Assembly: GCF_020523825.1 (NCBI RefSeq)
Contig: NZ_JAJALK010000003.1
Location: 496,001 to 560,000 of the forward strand
DNA: 64,000 nt
From: Methylobacterium brachiatum
GTDB taxonomy: Bacteria; Pseudomonadota; Alphaproteobacteria; Rhizobiales; Beijerinckiaceae
Direction of reading: 5' to 3'
Below the pieces are notes generated by a model, which did not search any database, was not told the DNA's origin, and saw nothing but the letters and a program-made list of their open reading frames with translations. Numbering within the stretch: the stretch's first letter is position 1; each line of letters begins with the position of its first letter. Below, in pieces: positions 43,274-51,909 of this stretch. The translations under genes and the position numbers were made by a program.

Positions 43274-45068
43274 TCGGTTGCTTCTTCAGGCGCTCGAGGA
43301 ACTCGCCGCGAATCCGGAGCAGTCGGCGGCCGTACGCGAGACCGGGCATTGCGTGGTGCTGGCGGGCCCAGGCAGCGGAAAGACCAAGACGCTGACTACC
43401 GCAATGGCGCGCGCGCTGGCGGAGGACGTGGTTGAACCACGCGGCGTGGCATGCATCACCTACAACAACGAATGCGCGATTGAGCTCGAAATGCGGCTGG
43501 CGCGCCTCGGCATGGAAGCTGGCGACCGCGTCTTCGTCGGTACGGTTCACGGCTTTGCGCTTAGCCAGGTGATCGCGCCGTACGCCCGATGCGTGCCGAT
43601 CGGACTGCCCGCCGATTTCCGGGTCGCGAAGCGCGCCGAGATGCGCGCGTCGGTGGAAGCCGCCTACGCGGTCGCGATCGCCGGCACGGACGACCCTCAT
43701 CGCCGATGGAGCTTCGCCTCGGAGAAGCGTCGTCGGGACGTGGATCGCACCCGACCGGAGTGGCGGGGACGCAATCCGGAGCTCGCGATGTTCATCGAAG
43801 CATACGAGTTCAAGCTTCGGCAGCAAGGCTTGATCGATTTCGATGACATGCCACTACTGGCCTATCGCATGATCAAGGAGCATGACTGGATACGCGACGC
43901 GCTTCGCGCCCGCTTTCCCATCCTGTTCGTCGACGAATATCAGGATCTCGGCCATGCACTGCACGAGCTCGTTCTCCTGTCGTGCTTCGGCGGAGGCATC
44001 CGATTGTTCGCGGTCGGCGACGCGGACCAGTCGATATATGGTTTCACGGGAGCGAACCCGGAACTGCTCGAGGGCCTGACCGAACGACCGGATGTGCGAA
44101 CGATCAGATTGCGCTTCAACTATCGGTCCGGCAGGAAGATCGTCCGCGCCTCCCTAGGCGCGTTGGGCGAGGAGCGCGATTACCGGGAACGTGCAGGCGC
44201 GCCCGAAGGCGAGCTCACCTTCTGGTCGACGACCCAGGGCCTCGATATGCAAGCGCGGGCGATCGCCGAGACGGTTGTTCCCAAGCTCGTGGAAAAAGGC
44301 ATTCCGCTCGACGAAATCGCCGTGCTGTACCGAGCCGCATACCTCGGCGACAAAGTCGCGGACGCCCTGAAGCAAGCCGACATTCCCTTCGTGCGGACGG
44401 ATGGAAATGCGCTCGTACGACGTAGCTCGCGTCTCGCTCGCTTCATCGAGGACTGTGCGCGCTGGGTCGTCGGGGGCTGGCGGGATGCGGACCCGCGATA
44501 CAGTCGTCTGATCTATCGAGCATCGCTGCTCGTCTTCGGCAGGCACGCCACCGCCGATGAAGAGCGATTTCTGTCGGAGCAACTCATCGGCTTCCTTCAA
44601 TCGACGATAGGACATGTCGACGGCACGCATGCTTGGCTGCAACGCTTCGATCGCGAGCTGATATCCTCTTGGCGGTCAATTGGCCGTAATTCGGAGCAGG
44701 AGTGGGATGTCTGCGTCGAGATGATCGCCAACACCGATCCGGCTTCGAGTCTCGATATGCCGCTCGGCCATTTCGCCGGCCGCGTGGGCGGAACCGGTCG
44801 CGTCAATCTGAGCACGTTGCACAGCGTCAAGGGAAGGGAGTTCGATGCCGTAGTCATGTATGGCGTGAATGCACGAGACTTTCCCAGTGAACGCGACAAA
44901 AGGACCGCCGGAGCCCTGCGTGAGACTCGCCGCCTGTTCTATGTGGGAGTTACCCGACCACGGAAAGAGCTTGGGTTGATATTTCAAGAAAATCAACAAT
45001 CACCCTGGGTGAACGAACTATACCAGAGGAGTAAAGCCGATGACTCGGACGCGGGAGTTGGTCTCTGA
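43263..45068 (+). CDS. UvrD/PcrA-like superfamily 1 helicase (GajB-like)
   Basis: A 601-residue SF1A helicase. Motif I is AGPGSGKT (34-41), motif II DEYQD (224-228), motif III region VGDADQSIYGF, motif IV LRFNYRSG, motif V LSTLHSVKGREFDAV, and motif VI RRLFYVGVTRPRK. The GTG start at 43263 overlaps the GajA-like gene's stop, as in Gabija operons. GajB proteins are usually near 500 residues, so this one is longer. It is expected to work in complex with the GajA-like nuclease in phage defence. Confidence 0.85.
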   Translation: MSSSRLLLQALEELAANPEQSAAVRETGHCVVLAGPGSGKTKTLTTAMARALAEDVVEPRGVACITYNNECAIELEMRLARLGMEAGDRVFVGTVHGFALSQVIAPYARCVPIGLPADFRVAKRAEMRASVEAAYAVAIAGTDDPHRRWSFASEKRRRDVDRTRPEWRGRNPELAMFIEAYEFKLRQQGLIDFDDMPLLAYRMIKEHDWIRDALRARFPILFVDEYQDLGHALHELVLLSCFGGGIRLFAVGDADQSIYGFTGANPELLEGLTERPDVRTIRLRFNYRSGRKIVRASLGALGEERDYRERAGAPEGELTFWSTTQGLDMQARAIAETVVPKLVEKGIPLDEIAVLYRAAYLGDKVADALKQADIPFVRTDGNALVRRSSRLARFIEDCARWVVGGWRDADPRYSRLIYRASLLVFGRHATADEERFLSEQLIGFLQSTIGHVDGTHAWLQRFDRELISSWRSIGRNSEQEWDVCVEMIANTDPASSLDMPLGHFAGRVGGTGRVNLSTLHSVKGREFDAVVMYGVNARDFPSERDKRTAGALRETRRLFYVGVTRPRKELGLIFQENQQSPWVNELYQRSKADDSDAGVGL

Positions 45069-45394
45069 AGGATCTGACGAATTGTACCGGTCCTCACCGT
45101 TCCGATCGGCTGTCTGGATTCCTGCCGAAAGCATGAGCTGCACCGGACCGGCCTCCGGATTGTCTCGCCGCGCCTGAGGCCGCGCGAGCAACGGGCAACG
45201 AACTCCGCCGACAGCCCAGACCTCGACCGCGCCGCGTACCCTGCATGCCGCCCCGCGTGCAGAGGCCGAGATCACCACGAACGCCGACCTTTAACGTTTG
45301 TCGACACGGCTCGGGTCGATTTGTTCGCGCGAAGCTTGAAACCCGTCGATACGGGCTGGCGGTCAGATCGGAACCGGCTCACGAACGCGACTGT
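45069..45394. other. Intergenic, no gene seen
   Basis: About 330 bases between the convergent GajB-like gene and a TetR-type fragment. GC rises back to the chromosomal level here. I find no gene or convincing terminator. Confidence 0.35.
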
Positions 45395-45865
45395 TCACGT
45401 CGGTTCCGCCTGGGACGGAACTCCGGCTCGTCGCGGCCGTCCCTGTCGCTGCGGGCGAACGCCCGCGAGAAAGAGCGCGACGGCTGCCCGACAGCGCTTC
45501 TCCTGCGCCTCCGGGTCGCCCTGGATGCCGTACAGCGCCTGCTTGGAACTGCGTCCGGGCACAAGGTTGAGGAACAGGTCCGCGGCGATCTCGACGTCGT
45601 CGACGGCGATCTGGCCCCGTGCGGCCATGACCTCCAGGAGCGGTGCAACCGCGCGCACGCCACCCAACCATCCTTCCTCGTAGGCGAGCCGCGCGAGGTT
45701 GGGAAACTGCAGCGCTTGCGCGACGATGTAGTGCGTGAGCGTGGCCGATCCTGGATCCTGGCTGCAGGCGAGCAGGAACCGGCTCAATTTGTCCAGCACA
45801 GCCTTCGCCTCCTGCGGTGCCGCCTTGAGAGCCTGCACTTCGGCCGCAGACGCGATACTTCGGCC
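45395..45865 (-). pseudogene. TetR-family regulator, C-terminal fragment only
   Basis: The minus-strand frame encodes about 156 residues matching a TetR ligand-binding/dimerisation domain: ALDKLSRFLLACSQDP-like start, then QFPNLARLAYEEGW, VDDVEIAADLFLNLV and a final helix. No helix-turn-helix domain precedes it. An in-frame TGA lies at about 45866-45868, and the upstream DNA is AT-rich and unrelated. The regulator has therefore lost its DNA-binding domain, probably when this module was inserted or rearranged. Confidence 0.65.
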
Positions 45866-45868
45866 TCA

Positions 45869-46237
45869 AAGGAACATAGCGTTTTCTTTCATATTCACTT
45901 TCCGATGCTCGCCGCGGCGGTTGCCCAGCCGGCACGAAATGCGCGGCGTTGATCGGCCGCCGCGCGCGGGATCATGGACGTCCTGCCGTCCTGCACGCAC
46001 GAAGTCGCCTCCGGTTTATGAAAGGATCGGAGTTGGCCCACAGCGGCGCTGCCCCAGCGTGCGTGCGGATGGGCGGAGGCTCACCGGAGGATCAAAGCGG
46101 CGGCTCTCGGCGAATGCCGCCCCCATCCGGAGCTCGCTCGGGGCCCCGCGCGCCCGCCAACCGCGAGGCGGGCACGGTACGAGGGATGTCGTCTGGGGCT
46201 GCACCTCAGGCCGAAGCTCCTCGACTGGCCGCTCGCG
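45869..46237. other. Intergenic, no gene seen
   Basis: About 370 bases. It begins with an AT-rich patch (45872-45905) that may be a promoter cut from its gene. The rest has no recognisable coding or RNA feature. Confidence 0.35.
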
Positions 46238-46306
46238 CAGCCTCAGGCGACACGAGACAGTTCAGAGAGCGGTGAGAAAATTCCGGTGCATTCCACACCG
46301 AAATCA
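46238..46306. repeat. Right copy of the ~75-bp diverged direct repeat
   Basis: Partner of 40136-40213. On the minus strand it reads FGVECTGIFSPLSELSRVA and stop, in the same frame as the left copy's CVECMSRSEPAFGLPRLA and stop. It begins immediately after the stop codon of the XRE gene at 46309, as if that gene had been joined to the tail of the repeated small gene. Confidence 0.5.
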
Positions 46307-46308
46307 CC

Positions 46309-46617
46309 TCAGCCCTTCATCTCGTCGAACCGCGGCTTCGATCCGTGGGCGAACTTCGAAGTTTTGAAAAGCTTGATGCCGACACCGTCGGCGTCGGCGT
46401 TCCGGAATTCTATGCCGCCGGCCGAAAGCGTGGCAACCAAACGCTCGAGGGTTTCGGGCTTCGGTGTGCTGGTACCGAGTTCCAGTCCGGCGATACTTCT
46501 CTTGGCGACGCCGGAGCGGACGGCGAGCTCCTTCTGTGTCCAGCCGAGCATCGCCCTGGCGCCTCGGATCTGCGAAGCTTCCACTTTGGCCGCGGAAGAT
46601 ACTTGACGCGGACGCAT
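46309..46617 (-). CDS. XRE-family regulator
   Basis: A 102-residue helix-turn-helix protein: QIRGARAMLGWTQKELAVRS, then VAKRSIAGLELGTSTPKPE, and a short C-terminal strand with GGIEFRNADADGVGIKLF, a layout common in stand-alone XRE regulators. The frame stays open to ATG at 46872, but those extra 85 residues are low-complexity and would place that start on top of a divergent gene's ATG. I therefore prefer 46617. It is divergent from the protease cluster on its right and may regulate it. Confidence 0.68.
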   Translation of the reverse strand: MRPRQVSSAAKVEASQIRGARAMLGWTQKELAVRSGVAKRSIAGLELGTSTPKPETLERLVATLSAGGIEFRNADADGVGIKLFKTSKFAHGSKPRFDEMKG

Positions 46618-46870
46618 CTCTGGTGCAGCCTGCGAATCGCTGGAAGACGGAGCCGGAACGCCAATTGCGGAAGGCGTCTGTCCAGAAGACCTGATCTTTG
46701 GCCGACCTGCAAGTCCGTCGAAATGGGTCCACGCCGTTGCTACGGCGATTCCTTCGATGCTTGTCGAAGACGACGCGCTTCCTTGGCGCCGCAGGCGAGA
46801 GGAAGCGACGGCACCCCGAAACTTGGCAGCCTTGTTCCTCCGCTCCTTCGGCGGATCGGGAGATTGTGCC

Positions 46871-47299
46871 ATGTCGAAGTCGTACACCGGATCTGGTGAC
46901 GCCATCGTCGGCGGCATCCATGACAGCCTGTGTCGCAGCATCCGCATCGCGGGCGAGCGCATCCGATTGGCCCGCGAACTCGAGATCGTCGCGAGATCGC
47001 GCGACGACGTCCTGTCCGTCCTTCCCAGGGGGTTGGAGGACATCCAATCCTACAGGAAGCTCGCCGACCACGGCTTGGCGCACGCAACAGTCCGGCGCGC
47101 CCAAGGAACTGTGATCGTCCTGGCGGCGGCCGGTCGCGTCTGGCGGCGGCCGGATCTGAGACGTCGGCTGATCGCGGTCAAGCGCGACGCCCGCCGTATC
47201 GGCCGACGCGTCGTGCTCGTCACGGGAAGGGGCTTGCTCCGCTTGGCCGGGTGCAGACGCGACCCGCGAAGCCTCTCGCCGTCCCGTTCCCTGGACTGA
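46871..47299 (+). CDS. Hypothetical basic protein, first gene of the AAA/M41 cluster
   Basis: A 142-residue protein with GGGAG about ten bases before its ATG. The N-terminal half is helical (RSIRIAGERIRLARELEIVA). The C-terminal half is a strand-helix-strand with GTVIVLAAAGRVWRRPDLRRR and RVVLVTGRGLL, rich in arginine. I do not recognise a family. It is followed by three more plus-strand genes and is probably the first of an operon. Confidence 0.5.
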   Translation: MSKSYTGSGDAIVGGIHDSLCRSIRIAGERIRLARELEIVARSRDDVLSVLPRGLEDIQSYRKLADHGLAHATVRRAQGTVIVLAAAGRVWRRPDLRRRLIAVKRDARRIGRRVVLVTGRGLLRLAGCRRDPRSLSPSRSLD

Positions 47300-47381
47300 C
47301 CCTTTCGTCGTCCTTCGAGCGGCTTGCTTCGATCCTGGCGCGCGAACGCTATCGAACCTTTCCGGACCCGACAGGTGCCTC

Positions 47382-48197
47382 ATGCGGAACGAGAACGTCG
47401 TCGTGTTCCCGACCGGACGACCGATGCCACGACTCACGAACGACCGAGGAAGAGTCGCGACCATGGCACGGAAGCTGGCGTCCGCACTTCGGCGCCGGCA
47501 GTCCGTATCCGGGCGCCAGCCTCTCTCCATCGAACTTCGCGATCTGACCGGCGTGGCCGACGAGACGGTGGACATGTTGTCGGCTCTCGCCCGAAGCCGG
47601 GTCCTCACGCCTGCCACGGCGGCGAGACTAGCGATGCGTCATGCTTTCGAGATCGGGCGCCCCTGGTCGGAAGCCGCCGGTGCGCACGACGCGCGGCCTC
47701 ACGGCCAGCGATTCATTTTCGCCGGTGACGTGTTCGGGCGCTTCGCGATCAGAATCGAGGACCGGGCGAGCTGTGCCTGGGTGGCTCGGAGCGGGTTCGC
47801 CGATCTCGACCTGCTGTGCGGTCTGTGCCCTCCAGAAAGCGGTACGCTTCAGCTGGTGCACAGCCTGGATCCGAACGGCCGTCCTACGATCGATGTGAGC
47901 ATGGCACGACTTCGGCTCGACGATCAGAGGCGCGCAGACCACGGACAGGATCCATCCGAGAAGCGGCAGGTTGTTTGGGTGGGCGGGCTGCCTCTCTCGG
48001 CACAGCGCCGGGCCCTGGCCGTCGCCGGCATCGAGGACGCGCTGCGGCACGGCGGAACGCAGGTTCGAACCGCCGCGCCGTGGTCATGCAACTTTCCAGC
48101 CGGGGAGGTGGAGCGCGCACGCGAAGCCCGCCGTCACCTCTTTCTCATCGGAATCGCGTGTCCCGGACTCGTCGGAACGACCGGGGGAACGAGATGA
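47382..48197 (+). CDS. Hypothetical protein coupled to the AAA/M41 protease
   Basis: A 271-residue protein of unknown family. The first 60 residues are basic and helical. The middle holds a possible beta-rich domain with VFGRFAIRIEDRASCAWVARSG and a CGLCPP cysteine pair. Its stop overlaps the ATG of the protease gene (ATGA), so the two are co-translated and likely partners; an adaptor or substrate role is conceivable but unproven. Confidence 0.55.
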   Translation: MRNENVVVFPTGRPMPRLTNDRGRVATMARKLASALRRRQSVSGRQPLSIELRDLTGVADETVDMLSALARSRVLTPATAARLAMRHAFEIGRPWSEAAGAHDARPHGQRFIFAGDVFGRFAIRIEDRASCAWVARSGFADLDLLCGLCPPESGTLQLVHSLDPNGRPTIDVSMARLRLDDQRRADHGQDPSEKRQVVWVGGLPLSAQRRALAVAGIEDALRHGGTQVRTAAPWSCNFPAGEVERAREARRHLFLIGIACPGLVGTTGGTR

Positions 48198-50239
48198 GCG
48201 GCCAGGGTCCGATCCCGTCCCTCGGCCGTTCGAAGGGCACGCAGCGGCCCGCGGAAGGCGGGCCGACGACAAGCGTCGCCTTCGCGGAAGATCGCCCGTC
48301 AGGCATCCTCGCGATGCTTCGGCTTCTCGACTCTAGCCGTCGAGCGGTCGATGTCGACCCGGACGAGGCCGAGCCGGGTGCCTCTTCGTCCCACCTACCC
48401 GACGACCCGGCCGAAATCGCAGCGGCGATCCTGTTCGGTCGCGCCATCGAGCGGGACCCCGCGATACTGGATCGGATCCGGGAGCGCTCGCCGGTACTCA
48501 TCGTGGATTGCCCCGACGACAGCTGGCTCGAACCGATGACGAACGTCCTCGTACGAGGTTTCGGGTCCGGATCCACGCTATGGAAGCGAACGCCCGGCAT
48601 GCAGCGAAGTGCCGGCCAGGCGGTGGTCGTGAAGGGGCGGTCCGACGACGTTCGGATCAGAGCCGAGACGCCGGGCGTCGACGTCGGACGAGCGTTTCGG
48701 AACTTCCAAGCCTTGATCTGCGTCGCGGCCCCCGGCCGATCACGGCTGCCCTTCGAAGTGGAACGATCGTGGGAGGAGCGGATCCCGCTCGGCCCGCTCG
48801 AGCCCGACGATTTGACCATGATTGCAGCCCGGATCGTCGGGTCGGATCCGAAGACGACCGTTCCTGCTTCGATCGCGGCGCGGGTCGACGCGACGGATCT
48901 CCGGATCGCGCTGCATGCCTCCCGGGGAGCGGACGGGTCCATCGACCGGCTCAGGGCGATCGTGGAACGCAGAGTTTCGAAGCCGCCGGCCGCTCCTACG
49001 CCGCGTCTGTCGCATCTATCGGGTTACGGCGCTGCGGCCGAATGGGGGATCGCTGCAGCGGCAGATCTGGCGGCGTTCGGCAGAGGTGAGCTGCCCTGGG
49101 CGGATTGCGAGCCCGGTGCGCTACTGAGCGGCCCGCCGGGCGTCGGCAAGACCATTTTCGCATCGGCACTGGCGAGAGAAGCGGATGTACCTTTCATCGC
49201 AGGTTCGTTGGCACAGTGGCAGGCGGAAGGCGAAGCGCACCTTGGGACCACGCTAAAGGCGATGATCGGCTTCTTCCGCGAGGCGCGAAAAATGGCGCCT
49301 TGCGTCGCGCTCGTCGACGAGCTCGACTCTTTCGGAGATCGCCGCAAACTCGCGGATTACAACCGCAGCTACGGGGTCCAGGTCATCAACGGCTTCCTGG
49401 AATGTCTCGACGGCGATGGCGGCCGGGCCGGCGTGCTGATGATCGGCGCGACCAACGACGCCACTCAGATCGATCCCGCGATCCTGAGAGCGGGACGATT
49501 CGATCGGGTGATCGCGATCGCCCGGCCCGCCCTCGAGGAACTGCCCGCCATCCTGCGCCACCATCTCGGATCGGATCTCGTCGCCTCCGATCTTCGGCCC
49601 ATTGCCCGAAAGGCGTTGGGCGGAACCGGCGCCGACTGCGCCGCCTGGGTGCGGCGCGCCAGAGGCCGGGCCCGCCGCGCCGGACGGCCTCTCGTCGAGA
49701 ACGATATCCTCGTGGAGATCGCAGGCTCAGCCGGACGCGCACGAGTCGAGGACGAGAGACGGGTGGCGATCCACGAATGCGGGCATGCCGTAGCCGCGCG
49801 GTCGCTCGGCCTGTCGATCGGCGATCTGGTCCTGCGCTCGCCCGGACACGGGGGGGGCGGCTACATGGGCTTTGCGCCCCCCGGGGTCGTGACCCGACAC
49901 GTGCTCCGGAACATGCTCATCGTTCTCATGGCGGGACGTGCGGCCGAGATACTCGCGTTCGGCGACCCTTCCGCCGGAGCCGAGGCGGATCTCCTCGCCG
50001 CAACGACGCTCGCGCGCGACATGCACGTCCGCTGGGGTTTGGACCGGCGGCTGTCGGCGGATGGCGGACGCATGGTCGACCCTGCGGTGGGGACTCTCGT
50101 CGAGAGGGCGCTGCGGTCGGCGGCGAAGTCCGCGCTGGCCCTCCTGGGGACCCGACGTGAACGACTCCTGGAACTGGCCGAGATGCTCGAATCGCGAAGG
50201 TCGCTCGCCTCGGTCGAAGTCGAGGAGTTTCTCCGCTGA
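48194..50239 (+). CDS. AAA+ ATPase with M41 (FtsH-type) metalloprotease domain, no membrane anchor
   Basis: A 681-residue protein. After a 300-residue N-terminal region of unknown fold comes an AAA+ module with Walker A SGPPGVGKT (about 312-320), Walker B ALVDELDSFG (about 372) and GATNDATQIDPAILRAGRFDR as sensor and arginine-finger region. The C-terminal peptidase has zinc motif HECGH (about 527-531) and the third-ligand region GAEADLLAATTLAR, as in FtsH. FtsH normally has N-terminal membrane spans; I see none, so this should be a soluble ATP-dependent protease. It is co-translated with an unknown upstream protein inside a mobile region. Confidence 0.8.
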   Translation: MSGQGPIPSLGRSKGTQRPAEGGPTTSVAFAEDRPSGILAMLRLLDSSRRAVDVDPDEAEPGASSSHLPDDPAEIAAAILFGRAIERDPAILDRIRERSPVLIVDCPDDSWLEPMTNVLVRGFGSGSTLWKRTPGMQRSAGQAVVVKGRSDDVRIRAETPGVDVGRAFRNFQALICVAAPGRSRLPFEVERSWEERIPLGPLEPDDLTMIAARIVGSDPKTTVPASIAARVDATDLRIALHASRGADGSIDRLRAIVERRVSKPPAAPTPRLSHLSGYGAAAEWGIAAAADLAAFGRGELPWADCEPGALLSGPPGVGKTIFASALAREADVPFIAGSLAQWQAEGEAHLGTTLKAMIGFFREARKMAPCVALVDELDSFGDRRKLADYNRSYGVQVINGFLECLDGDGGRAGVLMIGATNDATQIDPAILRAGRFDRVIAIARPALEELPAILRHHLGSDLVASDLRPIARKALGGTGADCAAWVRRARGRARRAGRPLVENDILVEIAGSAGRARVEDERRVAIHECGHAVAARSLGLSIGDLVLRSPGHGGGGYMGFAPPGVVTRHVLRNMLIVLMAGRAAEILAFGDPSAGAEADLLAATTLARDMHVRWGLDRRLSADGGRMVDPAVGTLVERALRSAAKSALALLGTRRERLLELAEMLESRRSLASVEVEEFLR

Positions 50240-50391
50240 CGTTCCGATGATCGGCGACGCGACCCGCCGGTCCTCGATGCGGTCGACGACCGGAGGTGCG
50301 TCGCCGACCGGTCGGTCCTTCCGATCCAAGTAGCGCGATCGTCGCGACGAACCGATCGCGACTCCCAACATGATGTGCAGGAGGAATCGCG

Positions 50392-51279
50392 ATGCTGGAG
50401 AAACGTCCGCGTCCGTTCCGAGGAATGATGGCCGGCACACGGGACGAAGGGTACGTCTCACTCGAGTTCGTCTCATCGGGCGTCGCGCTCCATGCATGTC
50501 CGATATGGTCGATGGATCGTCTGCTGGACCTTCCTGCAATGCTTGGTCCCGGCTTGTACATCCTGGTCGGGATGCCGGCACCGCAATCGACGAAGCTCAG
50601 AGCTGTAGTCGGCGAATCGGGCATGCTTCAAGAGCGTCTCGCCGCACACGCCGCTGACCCGACGCTCGATTTCGTTTGGGACGCGTGCGTCGCGACCGGG
50701 CCGCGCATCATGAACGAGACCGTTCGACTGATCCTCCAGCGCGCGTTCGTCGACGAGATCGCCAACCATGGTTTCGCGACGATTGCGAACAGGCAGGACG
50801 CGGAGAGGTTCACGGCCACGGAACACGACATCGCCACGGCGGCGCAGGTGACCGAAGATCTACGCCCGCTCCTCGACATGGCGATGCCGGGACTCGTCGC
50901 GGCGGTCGAACCGGTGAAGGCGCCGATCGGCGCGCGTGTGGTCATGGCCCCGCGCGGCCTCGATCCCCTCGGTCTCGTCCGAACCACACATACGATGCGT
51001 TGGCGGGGCGCGCTGGCGACCGCGACGATGCGCGGCGGTGAAACCGTGCTTCTGCCCGGCTCGCGGATCGTCGCGGACGTATGCGCGAACACGCAGTGGT
51101 TGCGGGAGAAGCGGATCGAACTGATCGGATCCGGCGTCCTCGTGCCCGGCGACGACGCGCGGTACCTCACCGTCGCCGCCTTCGTCACTTTCCGCAGCGC
51201 ACGCGAAGCGACCGCCTTCGTCACCGGCGGGGCGTCCGCGTCCGCGCGTCTCACCTGGATGCCGATCGATGAACTCTGA
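50392..51279 (+). CDS. GIY-YIG nuclease-like protein with DUF4357-like C-terminus
   Basis: A 295-residue protein. Residues about 50-150 follow the GIY-YIG layout: GPGLYILVG for the GIY strand, AVVGESGMLQERLAAH for the YIG strand and conserved Arg, then NETVRLILQRAFVDEI with the metal-binding Glu and ATIANR with the Asn. The second motif is VGE, not YIG. The C-terminal 110 residues resemble DUF4357 (GGETVLLPGSRI, REKRIELIGSGVL, FVTFRSAREATAFVTGG). This pairing is known in bacterial proteins of unknown role. It overlaps the next gene by 11 bases. Confidence 0.65.
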   Translation: MLEKRPRPFRGMMAGTRDEGYVSLEFVSSGVALHACPIWSMDRLLDLPAMLGPGLYILVGMPAPQSTKLRAVVGESGMLQERLAAHAADPTLDFVWDACVATGPRIMNETVRLILQRAFVDEIANHGFATIANRQDAERFTATEHDIATAAQVTEDLRPLLDMAMPGLVAAVEPVKAPIGARVVMAPRGLDPLGLVRTTHTMRWRGALATATMRGGETVLLPGSRIVADVCANTQWLREKRIELIGSGVLVPGDDARYLTVAAFVTFRSAREATAFVTGGASASARLTWMPIDEL

Positions 51280-51748
51280 AGCTCCCGGCCCGGATCCGGA
51301 CGCGTTCGGAGGCGACCGGCCTCGGGCCGCAGACCGCGGCCAGCGGCATGAGCGTCCAAGCCGCGGCCGGATCGACGACCGTGCGGATCCTCTTCGACGC
51401 CTCGTCGGAAGGCCGGCGGTCGATCAATGGGCCGACGACGAGATCGTGACCCTCGAAGAGGCGCGCGCTCTGTTCTTCCCGAACGGCCCGCTGACGGTCA
51501 AATCGCTTCGTTCGGCGGTCCGTCTCGGTCAACTCGCATCCGCTTCGATCGCAGGCAGGCTCTACACGACGCCTTCGGCGGTCCGCTCGCTTCTCGAGCC
51601 GCAGCTTCGTCGGGATGCGAAGGACACGTGCGGATCGGCCGAAAGCATGGACGACCGAAGGAGCCCGCGATCGGATCGAGAGGCGGAGGTGCCGTCCGTC
51701 GCCCGCCGCCGGGGTCGCAAGCCGAAGCTGCTCCATCGATCCTGGTAA
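51269..51748 (+). CDS. Excisionase-like helix-turn-helix protein
   Basis: A 159-residue protein whose central segment, VTLEEARALFFPNGPLTVKSLRSAVRLGQLASASIAGRLYTTPSAV, looks like a MerR/excisionase-type winged helix: a first helix, recognition helix and wing. The flanks are charged and probably disordered. It lies 161 bases before the integrase gene in the same direction, the usual place for a recombination directionality factor. The role is inferred from layout. Confidence 0.55.
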   Translation: MNSEAPGPDPDAFGGDRPRAADRGQRHERPSRGRIDDRADPLRRLVGRPAVDQWADDEIVTLEEARALFFPNGPLTVKSLRSAVRLGQLASASIAGRLYTTPSAVRSLLEPQLRRDAKDTCGSAESMDDRRSPRSDREAEVPSVARRRGRKPKLLHRSW

Positions 51749-51909
51749 GTCGCGCTGAATCTCTACCGCCGGCTTTTAGAAGTGAGACTATGGTCTCATC
51801 AACCAGACTCCAAAGCGAGGTCCGGCGGAGGGAATAGAAGATCTTCCCGTTAACATCTCGAGAACGACTGCACCTTGATGTTCCGCTGACCGAAGCAAGG
51901 GATCGGGCC

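Noticed and set aside
46618..46872. An 85-residue N-terminal extension of the XRE regulator to ATG at 46872
   Set aside because: The extension is low-complexity, lacks a ribosome binding site and would start on the same bases as the divergent gene at 46871, which has a good GGGAG.
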